DNA from: Cryptomeria japonica
Lineage: Eukaryota; Streptophyta; Pinopsida; Cupressales; Cupressaceae
Assembly (NCBI RefSeq): GCF_030272615.1
Contig: NC_081406.1
Coordinates: forward strand, 476,064,900 to 476,128,899
Direction of reading: 5' to 3'
DNA: 64,000 bases
The notes beneath the pieces were generated by a model. That model did no database searches. It was not told the DNA's origin and saw only the letters and a list, made by a program, of their open reading frames with translations. Below are positions 44,471 through 56,690 of the stretch, one piece after another. Position 1 is the stretch's first letter; every line of letters begins with the position of its first letter. Made by a program: the position numbers and the translations under genes.

Positions 44471-45479
44471 GTGTTCTAATCTGGTTCATAGTGCTGTCAA
44501 TCCTTCTAAGGATAGTCCTTCCTCTGACAGAAGAAAGTTGAAGAGATTAGTTATAGTTTTCCCTCCAGAGTTGAAGAAGATGAAAAGAAGTGATGAGAAG
44601 AAAGAAGTATTTAATCTTGATGATTTGGAACCTCCTAGAGAAGCTAAAGGAAAGAAGGCTAAAATTGAAAAACAAGAAGACAGTATGGATGAAGATGACC
44701 TTGTAGAACAAAAAAAATTGAGTGTGCTTGAAGAAGAAGATTGTATGAAGAAGATTGGTGATTTGTGGCTTTCATGTACATCCTATGACCAGGATAAAAT
44801 TTAAAAAGTCTTAGTTGATTATTTTCTCTAGAAGAGCGCTGGTTTGAATAATCTGGTAGATATCTTATTAGATGTCTTGGTTGAGCTACTTAAAGATTGA
44901 TTGAAGAAGTCACATGAAGAAATTGTTGGAAAAGATGAAGTTAAGGAAACTATGGAGAAAATGTGTGTCAGTGCACAAAGAAGATTATCTGAAAGCATAA
45001 AGAATATGAGAGATTTTATTGGAGATGTGGCCAAAGTGTACAAATATTATCTTTGGTGGCCTATTGCTTTTGAGAATTTTAGAGTTAAAATTGAATCCAT
45101 TGAATCGAAGTTGAAATCTCTTGGTAAAACATTTCACATTTTCAGTGATAAAGATGAATAGAGAAAAAGGATAAATTCTTTGCAATTGGTGCTTTTATTT
45201 ATTCTAAGGTAGAAATAAGATATGGTGAATACTTTATAGAAAGTGAAGGAGATATTTGAAGCTAAAATGGAACATTTATTTGGTCTCCTTGTTGAAGTTG
45301 AAAAGTGTGTGTAGAATCCTTGTGTACCTGATTCCTTATCTAATGATATTGATTTGTTGGTGGAGAATGATAGCTTGTGTGTAAACCTCAAGATTGCAGC
45401 AAATTACTAGAATATCTTTCTTCCAAAACTTAAAAAAAGGTATAAGAGAATTTTTCATGTGAAGCGTAATTGAAAGATT

Positions 45480-45665
45480 CTTTTGGAAATATAGTTTTGT
45501 GGTAACTTTTTATTGTTAACCTTTCTCCTTTATGTCAAAGGGGGGGAAATATTGGTATTTTATAATGGGAAGATATATGGAGAGATATGGAGAATAGACT
45601 ATATGAATCTAAGGGGGAGAAAAGTAGTTATACATTTTTTTTCTATCAATGACAAAGGGGGAGAT
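45480..45665 (+). other. Element C 3' polypurine array
   Basis: GTCAAAGGGGGGGAAA (45535), CTAAGGGGGAGAAAA (45612) and GACAAAGGGGGAGAT (45651) precede the 3' LTR, the same arrangement as in the Copia elements. Confidence 0.75.
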
Positions 45666-45959
45666 TGTTAGAAATGTATGTTTGGTTGTCATTGATGTCA
45701 AACCCGGTGATCCAAATTGGTCCAGATATAGAAAGTTAGCAAGTGTAGGTAGTAGGTATAGTTCTTGAAGAGAAGTGATACATATGTATGATACAAAATA
45801 GTGGAAGATAGGTATGTATGCATAAAAGTGAAGAACATCATTGATATGTTTGGTTGCAAATATTGCAGATGTGTTTTCCAGAATGATGTTCCTCTGAAAA
45901 TGTGTGTTACTAATCTGTGGATATGTTTTTCATATTGTTTGAGTTTTGGTGTTGGTTGT

Positions 45960-47311
45960 TGTTGACAATAAGGCAACAAAATGAGAGGGGGGTGAATAAG
46001 TTTTCTCACAAAATTTATTCAAATCAAACAAAATATTAGATCTAATAATCAATAGTGAAAGTATAAATCAACATTGCGTCAATAACACAACTAACACCAA
46101 TATTTTTGATGTAGAAAGACTAGTTAAGGGAAAAACCACGGTGGGAACCTACCCACAATATGATTATACCCTATTAGAGGTCTATGAAATGTTACAATGG
46201 GGAATGCACATGCATTCAGACACACTGCCTAGAGCTCATTGCTCCAAAACAAGAAGGGCTACAACCCTAAGAAAGACTCAATATCTTACAAACAAATTCG
46301 GATTACATCTAGAAGATCATGAACTGAGAAAATAGCATCTCCTCGTGCCTAGTTATAGTTCTGGTTAAGCACACAATCTTATCTTCTCTCACACACTTCT
46401 TCACACTTCCAAAATATCAAAACATTTATTCGCACACTTATCCAATCACACACATTCAGATACACTCATAGATGCCTCTCTCATATAATTATTAAATATA
46501 TTTATACAAATCATCAACCTATATTTCAAGGTCAGCTCAACACACATAAAAAATTACAAAGCTATAACCATACATGGTACAATATAACAGGTGGACCAAA
46601 AAAATGTCAGCTAAGACATAGCATGGACCTAATCAATCACCTCGAACAAGAAACACCTCCAAGAATTATGCCACAAACATTTTCAACATGCTATAATCAT
46701 CATGTCAACCAAGAACATGAAGAACACCACTAAATCAAAGAAAATCATCAATAATGTGCTCACTGATCAATGCGGACCACCAACACAAATAGGACACGAT
46801 ATAGAAATATCCATATGCATCATGAATCACCACAACAACTACTACAACATCATCACTTACTAGAATCTTCATCATCATTATATCGAACCTCAAGAACACT
46901 AACTGAACTAACTATCAAACTAAAAGATTCACTTGTAGACCTCAAAATCATGAACAATCTGAATTGAGGACACACTAAAACATACCAAACAATACCAAAT
47001 TTGCAAACCAATATATTGCAACATGGATTAATGTAGGGATAAATCTAGAACATTAATCAACATCGAACAATTGAAAAACCAACCGCAATACTGAATCTCA
47101 TAACTTGATCAAATATTCATGTGAACCACTGAAATATAGCTAAATTAACTAGAGATACTTATCTCAAAACCCTTTAATCTAGAACAACTCATCTGCAACT
47201 CACTGGCCAAACCAACTCATTTAATTTGACTGCAACACTAGAACACATAGAGGAATATGTTGACATCAATGACAACACTTCACTTAGCAAACTTCTCAAC
47301 AATATCCAACA
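45960..47311 (-). repeat. Copia4 3' LTR (1352 bp)
   Basis: On the minus strand it starts TGTTGGATATTGTTGAG and ends near TTATTGTCAACA. The purine tract CTAAAGGGGGGTAT touches it at 47312-47325. Confidence 0.9.
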
Positions 47312-47658
47312 ATACCCCCCTTTAGCATTGATGGCAACATAATGTAAAAAATAATTAATGAGAAAGAATTCAACTACCAAAAATATCTCCATAACTATCA
47401 AAAATCTCCACATGATATGATAGTTTTTCACATGATTCTCTCTCCCTTTGACATCAATGCAAAAGGCACATATGCAAATCATGATTCTCTCCCCTTTTAG
47501 CCAAACTCTCTCTCCCCCACAACTAACATCAAAACTAACAAATTTGAACATCTTGAACCATAATACTAACTACTCCCCCTGAGTAGAAGCCTCATTCATC
47601 AATCCAGATCACAACATTTTATTGTGAAGTCCACCGGACTCATGCAAATTCATGCATC
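47312..47658 (-). other. Copia4 3' polypurine array
   Basis: On the minus strand CTCAGGGGGAGTAG, GTGGGGGAGAGAGAG, AAAAGGGGAGAGA, CAAAGGGAGAGAGA and CTAAAGGGGGGTAT occur in series between the RNase H stop and the LTR. Confidence 0.75.
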
Positions 47659-49167
47659 TTAGTTCTTATCAAGAGGGGCAATCACCCCTGTCTTCTCTCT
47701 GAGATACTCAAAAGTATCTTTAGGAAAAGGTTTAGTAAATATATCTGCAATCTGTTCCTGTGAAGATACATACTCCAGTCTAACATCCTTCTCATTCACC
47801 TTCTCTCTCAAGAAATGAAACTTGACTGATATATGCTTAGTCTTTGAATGCAACACCAAATTCTTAGAAATGTTGATAGCACTTGAGTTATCATAGTATA
47901 TAATATTAGTATCATAAAAAATAACTCTGATATCCTTTAACATCTACTTCATCCATACCACTCGAGTACAATGTATCCTGCCTCTATAGTAGATAAATAA
48001 ATAGTATTCTACTTCTTACTCATCCAAGAAACCAATCTCTTTCCAAAGAAAAATGCACCACCATAAGTACTATTTATGTCATCCACATCCCCCGCCCAAT
48101 CAGCATCTATAAAATCACTCAAAGTAAAATCACCATCTTTAGGATACCACAAACCAAAATCAATTGTCCCTTTAAAGTATCTAAATATTCTTTTCACAGC
48201 TACAACATGAGATTCCTTAGGATCAGCTTGAAATCTAGCAACAAGAGACACAAAATTCATAATATCTGGTCTAGTCTGAGTCAAATATAGCAATCCACCA
48301 ATCATAGACCTGTATCTAGTCTGATTTGCTTTCGGAGAATCATCATCCTTAGCTAACTTACATCTGGTCACCATAGGGGTACCAACTAGCTTTGAATCAT
48401 CTAAACCAAACTTCTTCAATAATTCCTTCACATACTTGGACTAATATATAAAAAATGCCTTTATCCAACTGAGTAATTTGCAATCCCAAAAATAATTTCA
48501 TCTCACCAATCAGGGACATCTCAAACTCATTCTACATGTCATCAACAAACTTCTTGCACAAACCATTATCTACTCCAAAAATAATGTCATCAACAAAAAA
48601 TTCAATAATTAAGATGTTATCATTATCAATCTTGAAATATAGATTACTATCAATAGTACCTTTATCCAATCTGGCATACCAAGATCTTGGGGCTTGCTTC
48701 AATCCATACAATGTTTTCTTCAATCTGCAAACCATATCTCCCTGATTTGTCATCTGCAATCCACCTGGTTTCTCAATATAAACTTCCTCTTCCAATTCTC
48801 CATTAAGAAAGGTTGACTTGACATACATCTGATAAACTTTGAAATCTTTGTAAGTACATAAGCAATAAATAATCTAATAGCTTCAATTCTTTCCATCGGA
48901 GCAAAAGTCTCAAAATAAATTCCTTCCATCTGAGAATATCCCTTACAAACAAGTCTTTATTTATTCCTAACAACTTCACCTTTTTCATTTAATTTATTCT
49001 AGAACACCCATTTAGTTCCAATTACATTTTTATCCTTAGATCTGGGAACAAGAATATATGTATTATTCTTTTCAATTTGGTTCATTTCTTCAATTGCTTT
49101 TACCCAATTTTAATCTTTGCATGATTCACTAACATCTTAAAGTTCAATCTTAGAAATCAATCAATAC
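47659..49167 (-). pseudogene. Copia4 RT and RNase H
   Basis: Reading downward: [27 protein letters not shown]-stop-NKL (TAG here replaces a coding codon), [39 protein letters not shown], a small in-frame deletion, SNLYFKIDNDN, catalytic FFVDDIIFG, MIGGLLYLTQTRPDIM, DADWAGDVDD, VSWMSKK-stop, then IIYYDNSSAINISK and DIFTKPFPKDTF. RT catalytic residues are kept. Stops at about 48008 and 48534 and frame changes near 48830 inactivate it. Confidence 0.88.
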
Positions 49168-49172
49168 TCTTC

Positions 49173-50292
49173 TGATAGACTTATAAAGCATTGAGAAGGG
49201 GTGGTGAATCAATGATAGCAAAAATAATAACACTTCAAAAACTAGATTGGTAAAAACAATTAACCAGTTTACTTAAGACTTTGCATGCAACCCACAGTGT
49301 TATAACAACATTCACAATAAGTAAAACATTCACCATAACACAAGTGTTTATACGTGGAAAAAACAACTGGGAAAAGCCACCATGAGATGGGACTCACAAG
49401 TTAACTATCTACAGAAATAGGTAACTGACTGGTTAAGGTCTACAAAGTGCTCTATTGGGAGCGAATCCTGTTAGAGATTCCAAAAGCTCTATTAGAAGCT
49501 ATACCTAGTTAAAAGTAATACCCTATTAGGAGTAACCTCGATAGATGATTTCAGATCCAAACTAATGGATCACCTAGTTAGAGGATTTTTACAATGAAGC
49601 TTGTCAGAGCTTACTCTGTTAGGGGATTTAACTGCTATAGTGATTAGAAAATAACAAGTGGTATGATCTAGAAATAACACATCTTGCTTGTATATATCCT
49701 CTTTTGCTCACTCAATACTGCATCATCGACATACTCTGCAATTTGCACCAACTCTAACTCTTAACATCACTTGTATCTTGCATCATAAAAATAGTTCATC
49801 ACAATGTTCTTTTATAAATATTAGATTTCATGTCAACTTAAGAACCTCATCACAATTTCCTAGGTTCAGTGTATCTGGACAATCTTTCATAACACATCAC
49901 AAATCACCACCAAAATTGTCGGTTACTGATAACTCATCACAACCGGTGATAACTCATCACACAATCTGTGAAACCGGTTTAGTGTTAACTGCTTCCAACT
50001 CATATATCGATTGTCCTCCATTCACCTCCTTGTCGATCTTTGTTTCATCTCAAAGCTGGTAACAATGGAATTGACCAAAACCAATTGTCTTACCTTTATA
50101 TATCGGTTGTCTACATATACCAGTTTAGACACCTTCATACTAGTTGGACTTCTCTATACAAATGATATCGGTTTGCAATATGAAGACTTAGGATTAGTAT
50201 CGGTTTGACTTAAATAATATGTGTGTGTATATGTGCTCCATCAATGACAACACATAAAGTCATCCAATACAAAAATCTTCATCAAGCCAACA
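49173..50292 (-). repeat. Element G 3' LTR (1120 bp)
   Basis: On the minus strand it starts TGTTGGCTTGATG and ends CTATCA. The purine tract CCAAAGGGGGAGATT touches it. The end stem is CATTGA (49189-49194) / TCAATG (49209-49214). Confidence 0.92.
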
Positions 50293-50540
50293 ATCTCCCC
50301 CTTTGGCATTGATGGCAACACTTAGAAAATTTTGAGACAACTAAGTGTGCTTACAAAAATGTACAGACTCCCCCTTAACGGTATATACAAAATTTTACAT
50401 CACATACATATTTCTACTCCCCCTTTGACAACAATGCCAAATTGAAAAGTAAAATACATATATATTACATCAAATTTTGCATCAAAAACTACATATATAA
50501 ATTTAAGCGTTTTTACAATCGAAGTCTTAAGAAAATGTCA
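50293..50540 (-). other. Element G 3' polypurine array
   Basis: CCAAAGGGGGAGATT at the LTR edge, GTCAAAGGGGGAGTAG (about 50415-50430) and TTAAGGGGGAGTC (about 50368-50380) on the minus strand. Confidence 0.7.
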
Positions 50541-53500
50541 ATGAAATGAGACTTCATCTATGCAAAATTATTATCCCATGTCTCTAACAATGTTTCAATG
50601 ATCTCAATAGTTGTCATAACTTGTGCAGCAAATTCTTCCATTGCATCCACTGTGCTCATCTCTGGTGTAGCCAAAATTACTTCAGAATCCTTATGTGCCC
50701 TCTGTAGAGTTTCAAGTTTGGGGATCAACTAGCTCTAAAGATCTTTCAAGGATATAAATTGCTTAACCTATTCAAAATCATAGACATCTAACAAATGTTG
50801 CAAAGTGTTAACTGATTTGCCAAAATCTAAAGCTGAATCCTATACAGGGTTATATGCAACAATTATCCGCTCTAGTTCTTTCTCTGTTTCTTCATGCTTT
50901 TGCTTCAAATCAGAATAGAAGAAAGAAACTTTAGATATATTGGCCAAAATTTTACTTCCTTTTTCTATAGCAGTTCTCAAAAGATCTTTATTCACAGATA
51001 AAGAAATCTTGCCTTTATTTATATTTGACATTAGTTTCTCTCCCCTTTTCTTCCTATAGCCTTTTTCAGTTAAGGCATGAGTTGCCTCTTCAAGTGATTT
51101 CATTTGGTCAGTAGCCTTAGCAACCAACTGTCCAAGTTTTCCAATATGGGTAGACAAACTTCCAGTGTCAGTCTCTAGTAGGAGACTTGACAGAATGTCA
51201 ACAACAGTCTGAATTGATTCTGCTTCTTTTCTCTTCTCTTTCAATTTTTTCTTTTGAGCCCTAGATTTCATAAAAGAAGCAATCTCCATAAGTTCAGATG
51301 TGCTCAATTTGTCCATATCAATTGGACCTTGTATATTGATTGAGTCATCATCATCACCAGTTTGCTTCTTCACCTTTTCTTTTTCCTTTTCATCTTTTTT
51401 CTTTGTTATCTTCTCCTTTGTTTTCTCTTTCTCTTCATCCTTTTTCTTTCCAGTCTCTTTCTCTTCAACCTCTTTCTCTGATTTCTCTTTCTCTGTCTCT
51501 GTTTGTTTCTCTTGTATAGTTGTAGTAACTGGTGGCAGTTGACTTTCAACTTGGTGTTCACTATCTGGTGGCGGTTGGATATCCACACTTGGTTCATTGA
51601 CCGGTGCTTCAGCTGCTTCCTATGTATCAGTAATGTCTAGTTGTTGTCCAGTTTCCTTAACTGGTTCAATGATATTACCACTTGTGTCAATAGTGTCCTA
51701 TATTTCTTCAGTATCATCCACAAAGAATATAATCAGTGGAGAACTGGTGTCATCCTTATTTTTAACAGGATAGACAACATCCGGTGTAATAAACTCTTCA
51801 GCATCTAGCTCCGGTGGAGCTCCAGGATCAGTCTGACCAAGTTTATTATCATATCCTTTCAAAAGTACATTCATCCTTTTAATATTTTGGGCTATAAGAT
51901 GAGTATCATCTTCAACAGGTTGAAACTTTTCATCCCATAACCTTAGTCTCCTTGATTTAGAATGAAACTTCCCTTTTTAGTTAGCAAGCAATGTTAACAA
52001 CTCACCTCAAGATAACTCAGGAAAATATTGAATAAAAAACTATCAATAATTTCTTGATCATGATCTACAACCATTTTCCATTTATTTTCAAGAATTGAAT
52101 ATAAAGAATCAAAGATTTCCTTATGAAACTCATGAGGTAACCGGTTATTTTGACACAAGTAATTGATTACCTCTTGAATAATTTCTTGTTTTTGACCTTC
52201 ATCAAATGAATCAAAATATTCCTTTACATTATCAAAATGCTTTTTCTTCAATAGCTTCAGAGTCCTCTCAAAATGACTCACTGGCTTCCAAGATGTAACA
52301 TCAATAGAAATATTTTTCTTAGGGATTTCCCCTACATATTTAGATTTCTTACCGATTGCCTTTAGCTTCTTCTGCTCTTCATCAGACTCAGTTCCCTTAG
52401 ATTCTACTTGAAGAATGAGATGTCTTCCTCTCTTCATTGTTGCAGTCTACTACTTTTCATATACTTTGGGTACAGGTTTCTTATTTATTTGAATACTTCT
52501 AGTCACCCTTGTACCAGTGGTCATAGAAGCTACTTGTTCAACTTTCTTCTTTTTCTCCTTGGTACTATTGGGTTGAGCAGGTGCAATTATTTCTTGGTAA
52601 GTTCCTAGTCTTTTCTTCTTTTTATCCTTAGGAGATGCCAAAAGGTTGTTGGCATAACTGATTATTAAGTCATAGTTGACTTCATAGCTCATTTCTTCCA
52701 TTTCTTCTTCTTTGGGTTCAATGGCCTCCATAAGGCAAAAGCCAATGGTTACAGTGAAACAAATGTCTTTTTCAAAGTGTTTCACCACTTCATCAGATAG
52801 CCTTAATCTCATGGTCATATTCTTTTGAAACTCATTAATATATTTGTTCATGGCAACAGGAAATGTGTTCTTCACAACCTTAATGCTATTCTTGATTTGG
52901 GTTGTAACTGGTATGTCCTTAGAACATTGAATATCATGAATTATTGGAATGAAATTTTGAAAGTAGAAGAATAAACCAATCGATAGTTGACCATATTTTA
53001 ACTTTTAACTATTGTGCTTCTTAATTGATTCTAAGTTCAGCATCAATTGACTTTCCATTGCCTTGCACAAATCATAATCTGTATTTTCTACCATCACCCT
53101 ATAGGTGGCATGCACAATAGTAGATGGTACACTATTCATCCCGCTGCAATGGAATATCTGATAGCCAATAACCATTGTTTCAAATATGACTCCTAGATCT
53201 ACAATGTTGTTGACCGATATAGCATGATGTTAGCAGTGGTCTTTGTCAGTGCAATAACAATCTCCTTTGAGATTGTTCTCAATTTTGGTACTTCATCGGT
53301 TTGGTAGAAACCAACCACTACATGAATAGCTTCCTTTGTGATTGTGTGCAACCTGTCAAGATACATATTCCCTCCATGTACACAACTAAGGATAATCCTA
53401 ACATGATCTCTCAAAATCTTCAAGAAAATAAGCTGCATTATGAAAACCCTTTTCATAAACCCTAATATATCCAGGTTTGATTTTCCCGCTCTTATCACAC

Positions 53501-53703
53501 AAGGATTTGAGTTGAGAATAGATTGCTAATGACCTAGATCCTCAATTTTGAAATCAATGTAACTAGACAAATCTCCTTTAATCAAAACACCATCAGGAAC
53601 TTGGGACAATGCATTATATGATTCTATTTTATCTGATCCCATATATTCCATAGCTTCTGCAGTAATCATAACACTCTCTACTAGTGTAGATGACAATTCC
53701 ATT
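50540..53703 (-). pseudogene. Element G ORF2: conserved unknown protein, about 1,050 codons
   Basis: From MELSSTLVESVMITAEAM (53703) the frame reads HTITKEAIHVVVGF, EVPKLRTISKEIVIALTK, a frameshift near 53220, VNNIVDLGVIFETMVIGY, TIVHATYRVMVENTDYDLC, GLFFYFQNFIP, CLMEAIEPKEEEMEEM, two adjacent TAG codons near 52447, GRHLILQVESKGTESDEEQ, HFDNVKEYFDSFDEGQK, a Pro-rich linker, a long Lys/Glu repeat (51350-51500) and a C-terminal helical domain (LSTSELMEIASFMKSRAQ, LEETDTG-like). Stops are almost all TAG at CAG-compatible sites. Element C ORF2 matches block by block. I recognise no enzyme. It may be a cofactor for packaging or integration (inference). Confidence 0.7.
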
Positions 53704-54189
53704 TGAAATAATCTGACTTACAAGAGGAGATTGATCAAAATACATTATTCCCTTCGAGCTGCTAGGGTTTATGGTTGCTTTCTTGTATGCACACCTGATT
53801 CACATTCCTTCGCTTCAAATCCGATTTGACTTTTGATTCGTAGCACAAATCCATTCGCAATCTGCTAACAATGCTCTGTTTCGCACTACAAGTGCTCACA
53901 AATTATTCTTTGAATGCAATTAGGTTAAAAATAACTTAGTAAAACTTTCTTTTACAAACTTACCCACTGCATTAATTACACTATCGATAGGGTAACAAAC
54001 CCTAATTACTGCCTAACAAACTCGCTTGTACCAATAGGCATATAACCGGTTGGTAATCCTTAGAAAACCGATAGGTAATAATATAAAAAATTCTCATGTT
54101 ACAACTTGAAATGCAAAACTCTCTTATCATACACTCTTCAAGGGGTTCGAAAGTACATTTACTGATATGCTCCCCTTAGGGTTGCTGAA

Positions 54190-55489
54190 AAGATCAGTTT
54201 ACAGGTGTAGCATTCTCCACACTCAGTGAAGGGTTTGATTCTTCTGTTGGCTTGTCCTCACTTTTCTTCTTCCAAATTTTGTTCATCTCTTCTCTAGTTT
54301 CTTCAACGTCAACCTTCTTCTTTCCTTTTTGATCTTCAGAGTGGTTTACCAGTTTGTTCTTCTTTGCTCTATAGAACTTAGCCACATGTCCCAGTTTATG
54401 GCAATGATAGCAGGCCATCCCAAATGCTCTCCAAGGTCCTGCATTACCTCTTCCAGTCCTTCTCCTACAGTTCATAGCCACATGACCAAAGTTGTTTCAA
54501 ATTGTACAAATTACATTGGTTACCTTTTCCATCTCATAGGGACTGAACCGGTTGACATAGGGTTTTTGCCAGTTCATGCTTCTCTAGTTGTCAAAAGTCC
54601 TTCTCTAGTCACCGATAGGTCTTGGACTCATGTGAGGTGTCAGATTGTTTGCTCCATATCTGCATTCAACTAATCTATCTCCATACATATTGCATGTGTA
54701 ACAATAACCTGCAAACCTCCTAGACACATATCTAGTATTTGCATTATATCCCATGTTCTCATTAGATATGCTTCTACACACATTAGCAGCATGTCCAGGT
54801 TTGTGATAGATAAAGAAAATAGGTTTGTAAGCTATCTTACCGATAGGCTTCTTAGCCTTAGGAGTAGTTTTACCTTAATGCATGTTGCTCTTGGTACCAA
54901 AATATTCTCCTTTCTTAGATGTGTTGAATCCTAATCCAGATGTGTCACCTTTCATTCTCTGATATTGGATCTGTTCATCCAACATAGAGGATCTCTTGTT
55001 AAATTTGTCAAGCTTCCCATTAGCCTCAGTAAGCTCTTTGGTAAGATCTTCATTATGCTTGGTAAGAGTCTCTCTAAGAGACATTTCCATCTCAAGATCT
55101 AACTGTAATTCTTCTTTCTCCTCCTTCTCCTCTTGCCAATGTTCATGTAAATTTGCATTCTCCTGCTTGATCTTAGAAAACTCATGATCTCTCTCTTTGA
55201 TCGAGTCTTCAACCACCCTCCTTGCTTCAATTTATTGACTCATACAGATTGTTAGGGCTTCAAGTTCTCTCCTCAAGTTTATCTTCTCACCATTCAGTTT
55301 CTCCACTTCTTTAGCCAATGTATCAATATTGGCATCATCTGAAGAATTATTGTCAGAGATCTCCAATAATTGCTCAGTCATCTCTCTCTTGTTTACTTGT
55401 GAAGCTTTGAATCTACCTCTCAAGGTTTCAAGTTCTTCCCTGGTTGCATCAAGTACTCTAGTCATCTCTCTATAACTCATATCCCCCAT
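54190..55489 (-). pseudogene. Element G ORF1: coiled-coil and zinc-knuckle protein
   Basis: The ATG at 55489 (MGDMSYREM) is 49 bases after the PBS. A long coiled coil follows (LDATREELETLRGRFKASQ, LAKEVEKLNGEKINLRREL, ENANLHEHWQEEKEEKEEL, LTKELTEANGKLDKFNKRS) with one TAA (CAA-compatible) at 55232. Beyond a stop at 54875 come four knuckle-like motifs: FIYHKPGHAANVC (first Cys lost), CYTCNMYGDRLVEC, CTI-stop-NNFGHVAMNC and CYHCHKLGHVAKFY. It ends in a Lys/Glu-rich tail. It has the same layout as element C ORF1. Confidence 0.75.
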
Positions 55490-55537
55490 ATTGACTTTAG
55501 GGTTTCCTTCCAAGCGGTTAGGCCTTAAGGAAGTTAG

Positions 55538-55550
55538 GCTCTGATACCAA
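55538..55550 (-). other. Element G PBS (initiator tRNA-Met type)
   Basis: TTGGTATCAGAGCC on the minus strand directly follows the LTR end, a perfect match to the plant iMet PBS. Confidence 0.92.
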
Positions 55551-55551
55551 T

Positions 55552-56685
55552 TGATAGACTTATAAAGAACTGAGAGGCGGGGGCAAATCAGTGATAGCAA
55601 AAACAATAACACTTTAAAACTAGACCAGTACAAACAATTAACCAGTTTACTTAAGACTTTGCATGCAATCCAAAGTGTTATAACAACATTCACAATAACT
55701 AAAACATTCACCATAACACAAGTGTTTATACGTGGAAAACCCAACTGGGAAAAAACATGGTGAGATGGGACTCACAAGTTAACTCTGTAGAAATAGGTAA
55801 CTGACTAGTTAAGGTCTACAAAGTGCTCTGTTGGGAGCGAATCCTGTTAGAGATTCCAAAAGCTCTGTTAGAAGCTATACCTTGTTAAAGGTAATACCTT
55901 GTTAGGAGTAACCTCAATAGAAGATTTCAAATCCAAACTAATGGATCACCTGGTTAGAGGATTTGTACAATGAAGCTTGTTAGAGATTACCCCATTAGGG
56001 GATTTAACTATTGTAGTGATTAGAAAACAACAAGTGGTATGATCTAGAAATAGCACATCTTTCTTATATAGATCCTCTTCTGCTCACTCAATACTACATC
56101 ACCAACATTCTCTGCAATTTGCATCAACTCTAACTCTTAACATCACTTGTATCTTGCATCATAAAAATAGTTCATCACAATGTCCTTTTATAGACATTAG
56201 ATTTTATGTCGGCTTAAGAACCTCATCACAATTTCCCAGGTTTAGTTTATCTAGACAATCTTCCATAACACATCACAGATCACAACCAAAATTGTCGGTT
56301 AGTGATAACTCATCACGACTGGTGATAACACATCACACAATTTTTGAAATTAGTTTGAACACTGATATCAGTTTAGTGTTAACCACTTCCAACTCATATA
56401 TCGATTGTCCTCCATTCACCTCCTTGTTGATCTTTGCTGCATCTTGAAACTAGTAACAATGGAATTGACCAAAACTAATTGTCTTACCTATATATACTGG
56501 TTCTCTACATATACTAGTTTAGACACCTTCATACCGATTGGACTTCTTTATACAAATGATACCGTTTGCAATATGAAGACTTAGGAGTAGTACCGATTTG
56601 ACTTAACTAATATGTGTGTATATATGTGTTCCATCAATGACAACACATAAAGCCATCCAATACAAAAATCATCATCAAGCCAACA
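55552..56685 (-). repeat. Element G 5' LTR (1134 bp)
   Basis: It has the same ends as the 3' copy (TGTTGGCTTGATG and CTATCA). The end stem is ACTGA (55569-55573) / TCAGT (55588-55592), where the 3' LTR has ATTGA / TCAAT. Confidence 0.92.
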
Positions 56686-56690
56686 TCTTC

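Larger units (their letters stand above)
37690..45480 (+). pseudogene. Element C ORF2 (conserved unknown), split by Copia2
   Basis: The first piece (37690-38446) reads FDHKKRRNLESSFTD, LKEAISAISSVCGV, ITDKVIDLLVRYVIY, EGKDFDLCEFLL and LILYFVRSLPLKKN. The second (44472-45480) reads VNPSKDSPSSDRRKLKRL, a Lys/Glu/Asp-rich segment, SYDQDKI-stop-KVLVDYFL, then helical LSESIKNMRDFIGDVAKVYK. Element G ORF2 has the same blocks in the same order (ITKEAIHVVVGF, TDYDLCKAM, GLFFYFQNFIP, FDEGQKQEIIQEVINYL). No known catalytic motif is seen. Most stops are TAG at CAG-compatible positions. Part of the gene may have been lost with the Copia2 5' LTR. The function is unknown. Confidence 0.65.
49173..56685 (-). 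mobile_element. Element G: non-autonomous two-ORF LTR element, youngest in the nest
   Basis: The LTRs are 49173-50292 (3') and 55552-56685 (5'), with a perfect 5-bp target duplication TCTTC at 49168-49172 and 56686-56690. The PBS is at 55538-55550. The interior has ORF1 (coiled coil and zinc knuckles) and ORF2 (conserved unknown), and no pol. The two LTRs are visibly very similar over their length. It interrupts the Copia4 polyprotein between integrase and RT. Confidence 0.92.

Noticed and set aside
47189-47551. 120-codon hydrophobic frame on the minus strand, possible env-like protein
   Set aside because: It spans the polypurine array and LTR start of Copia4 and crosses the LTR edge; hydrophobic by base composition.
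50840-51586. 248-codon Lys/Glu-rich frame as a host nuclear protein
   Set aside because: It is in frame with and part of element G ORF2, between that element's LTRs and target duplication.
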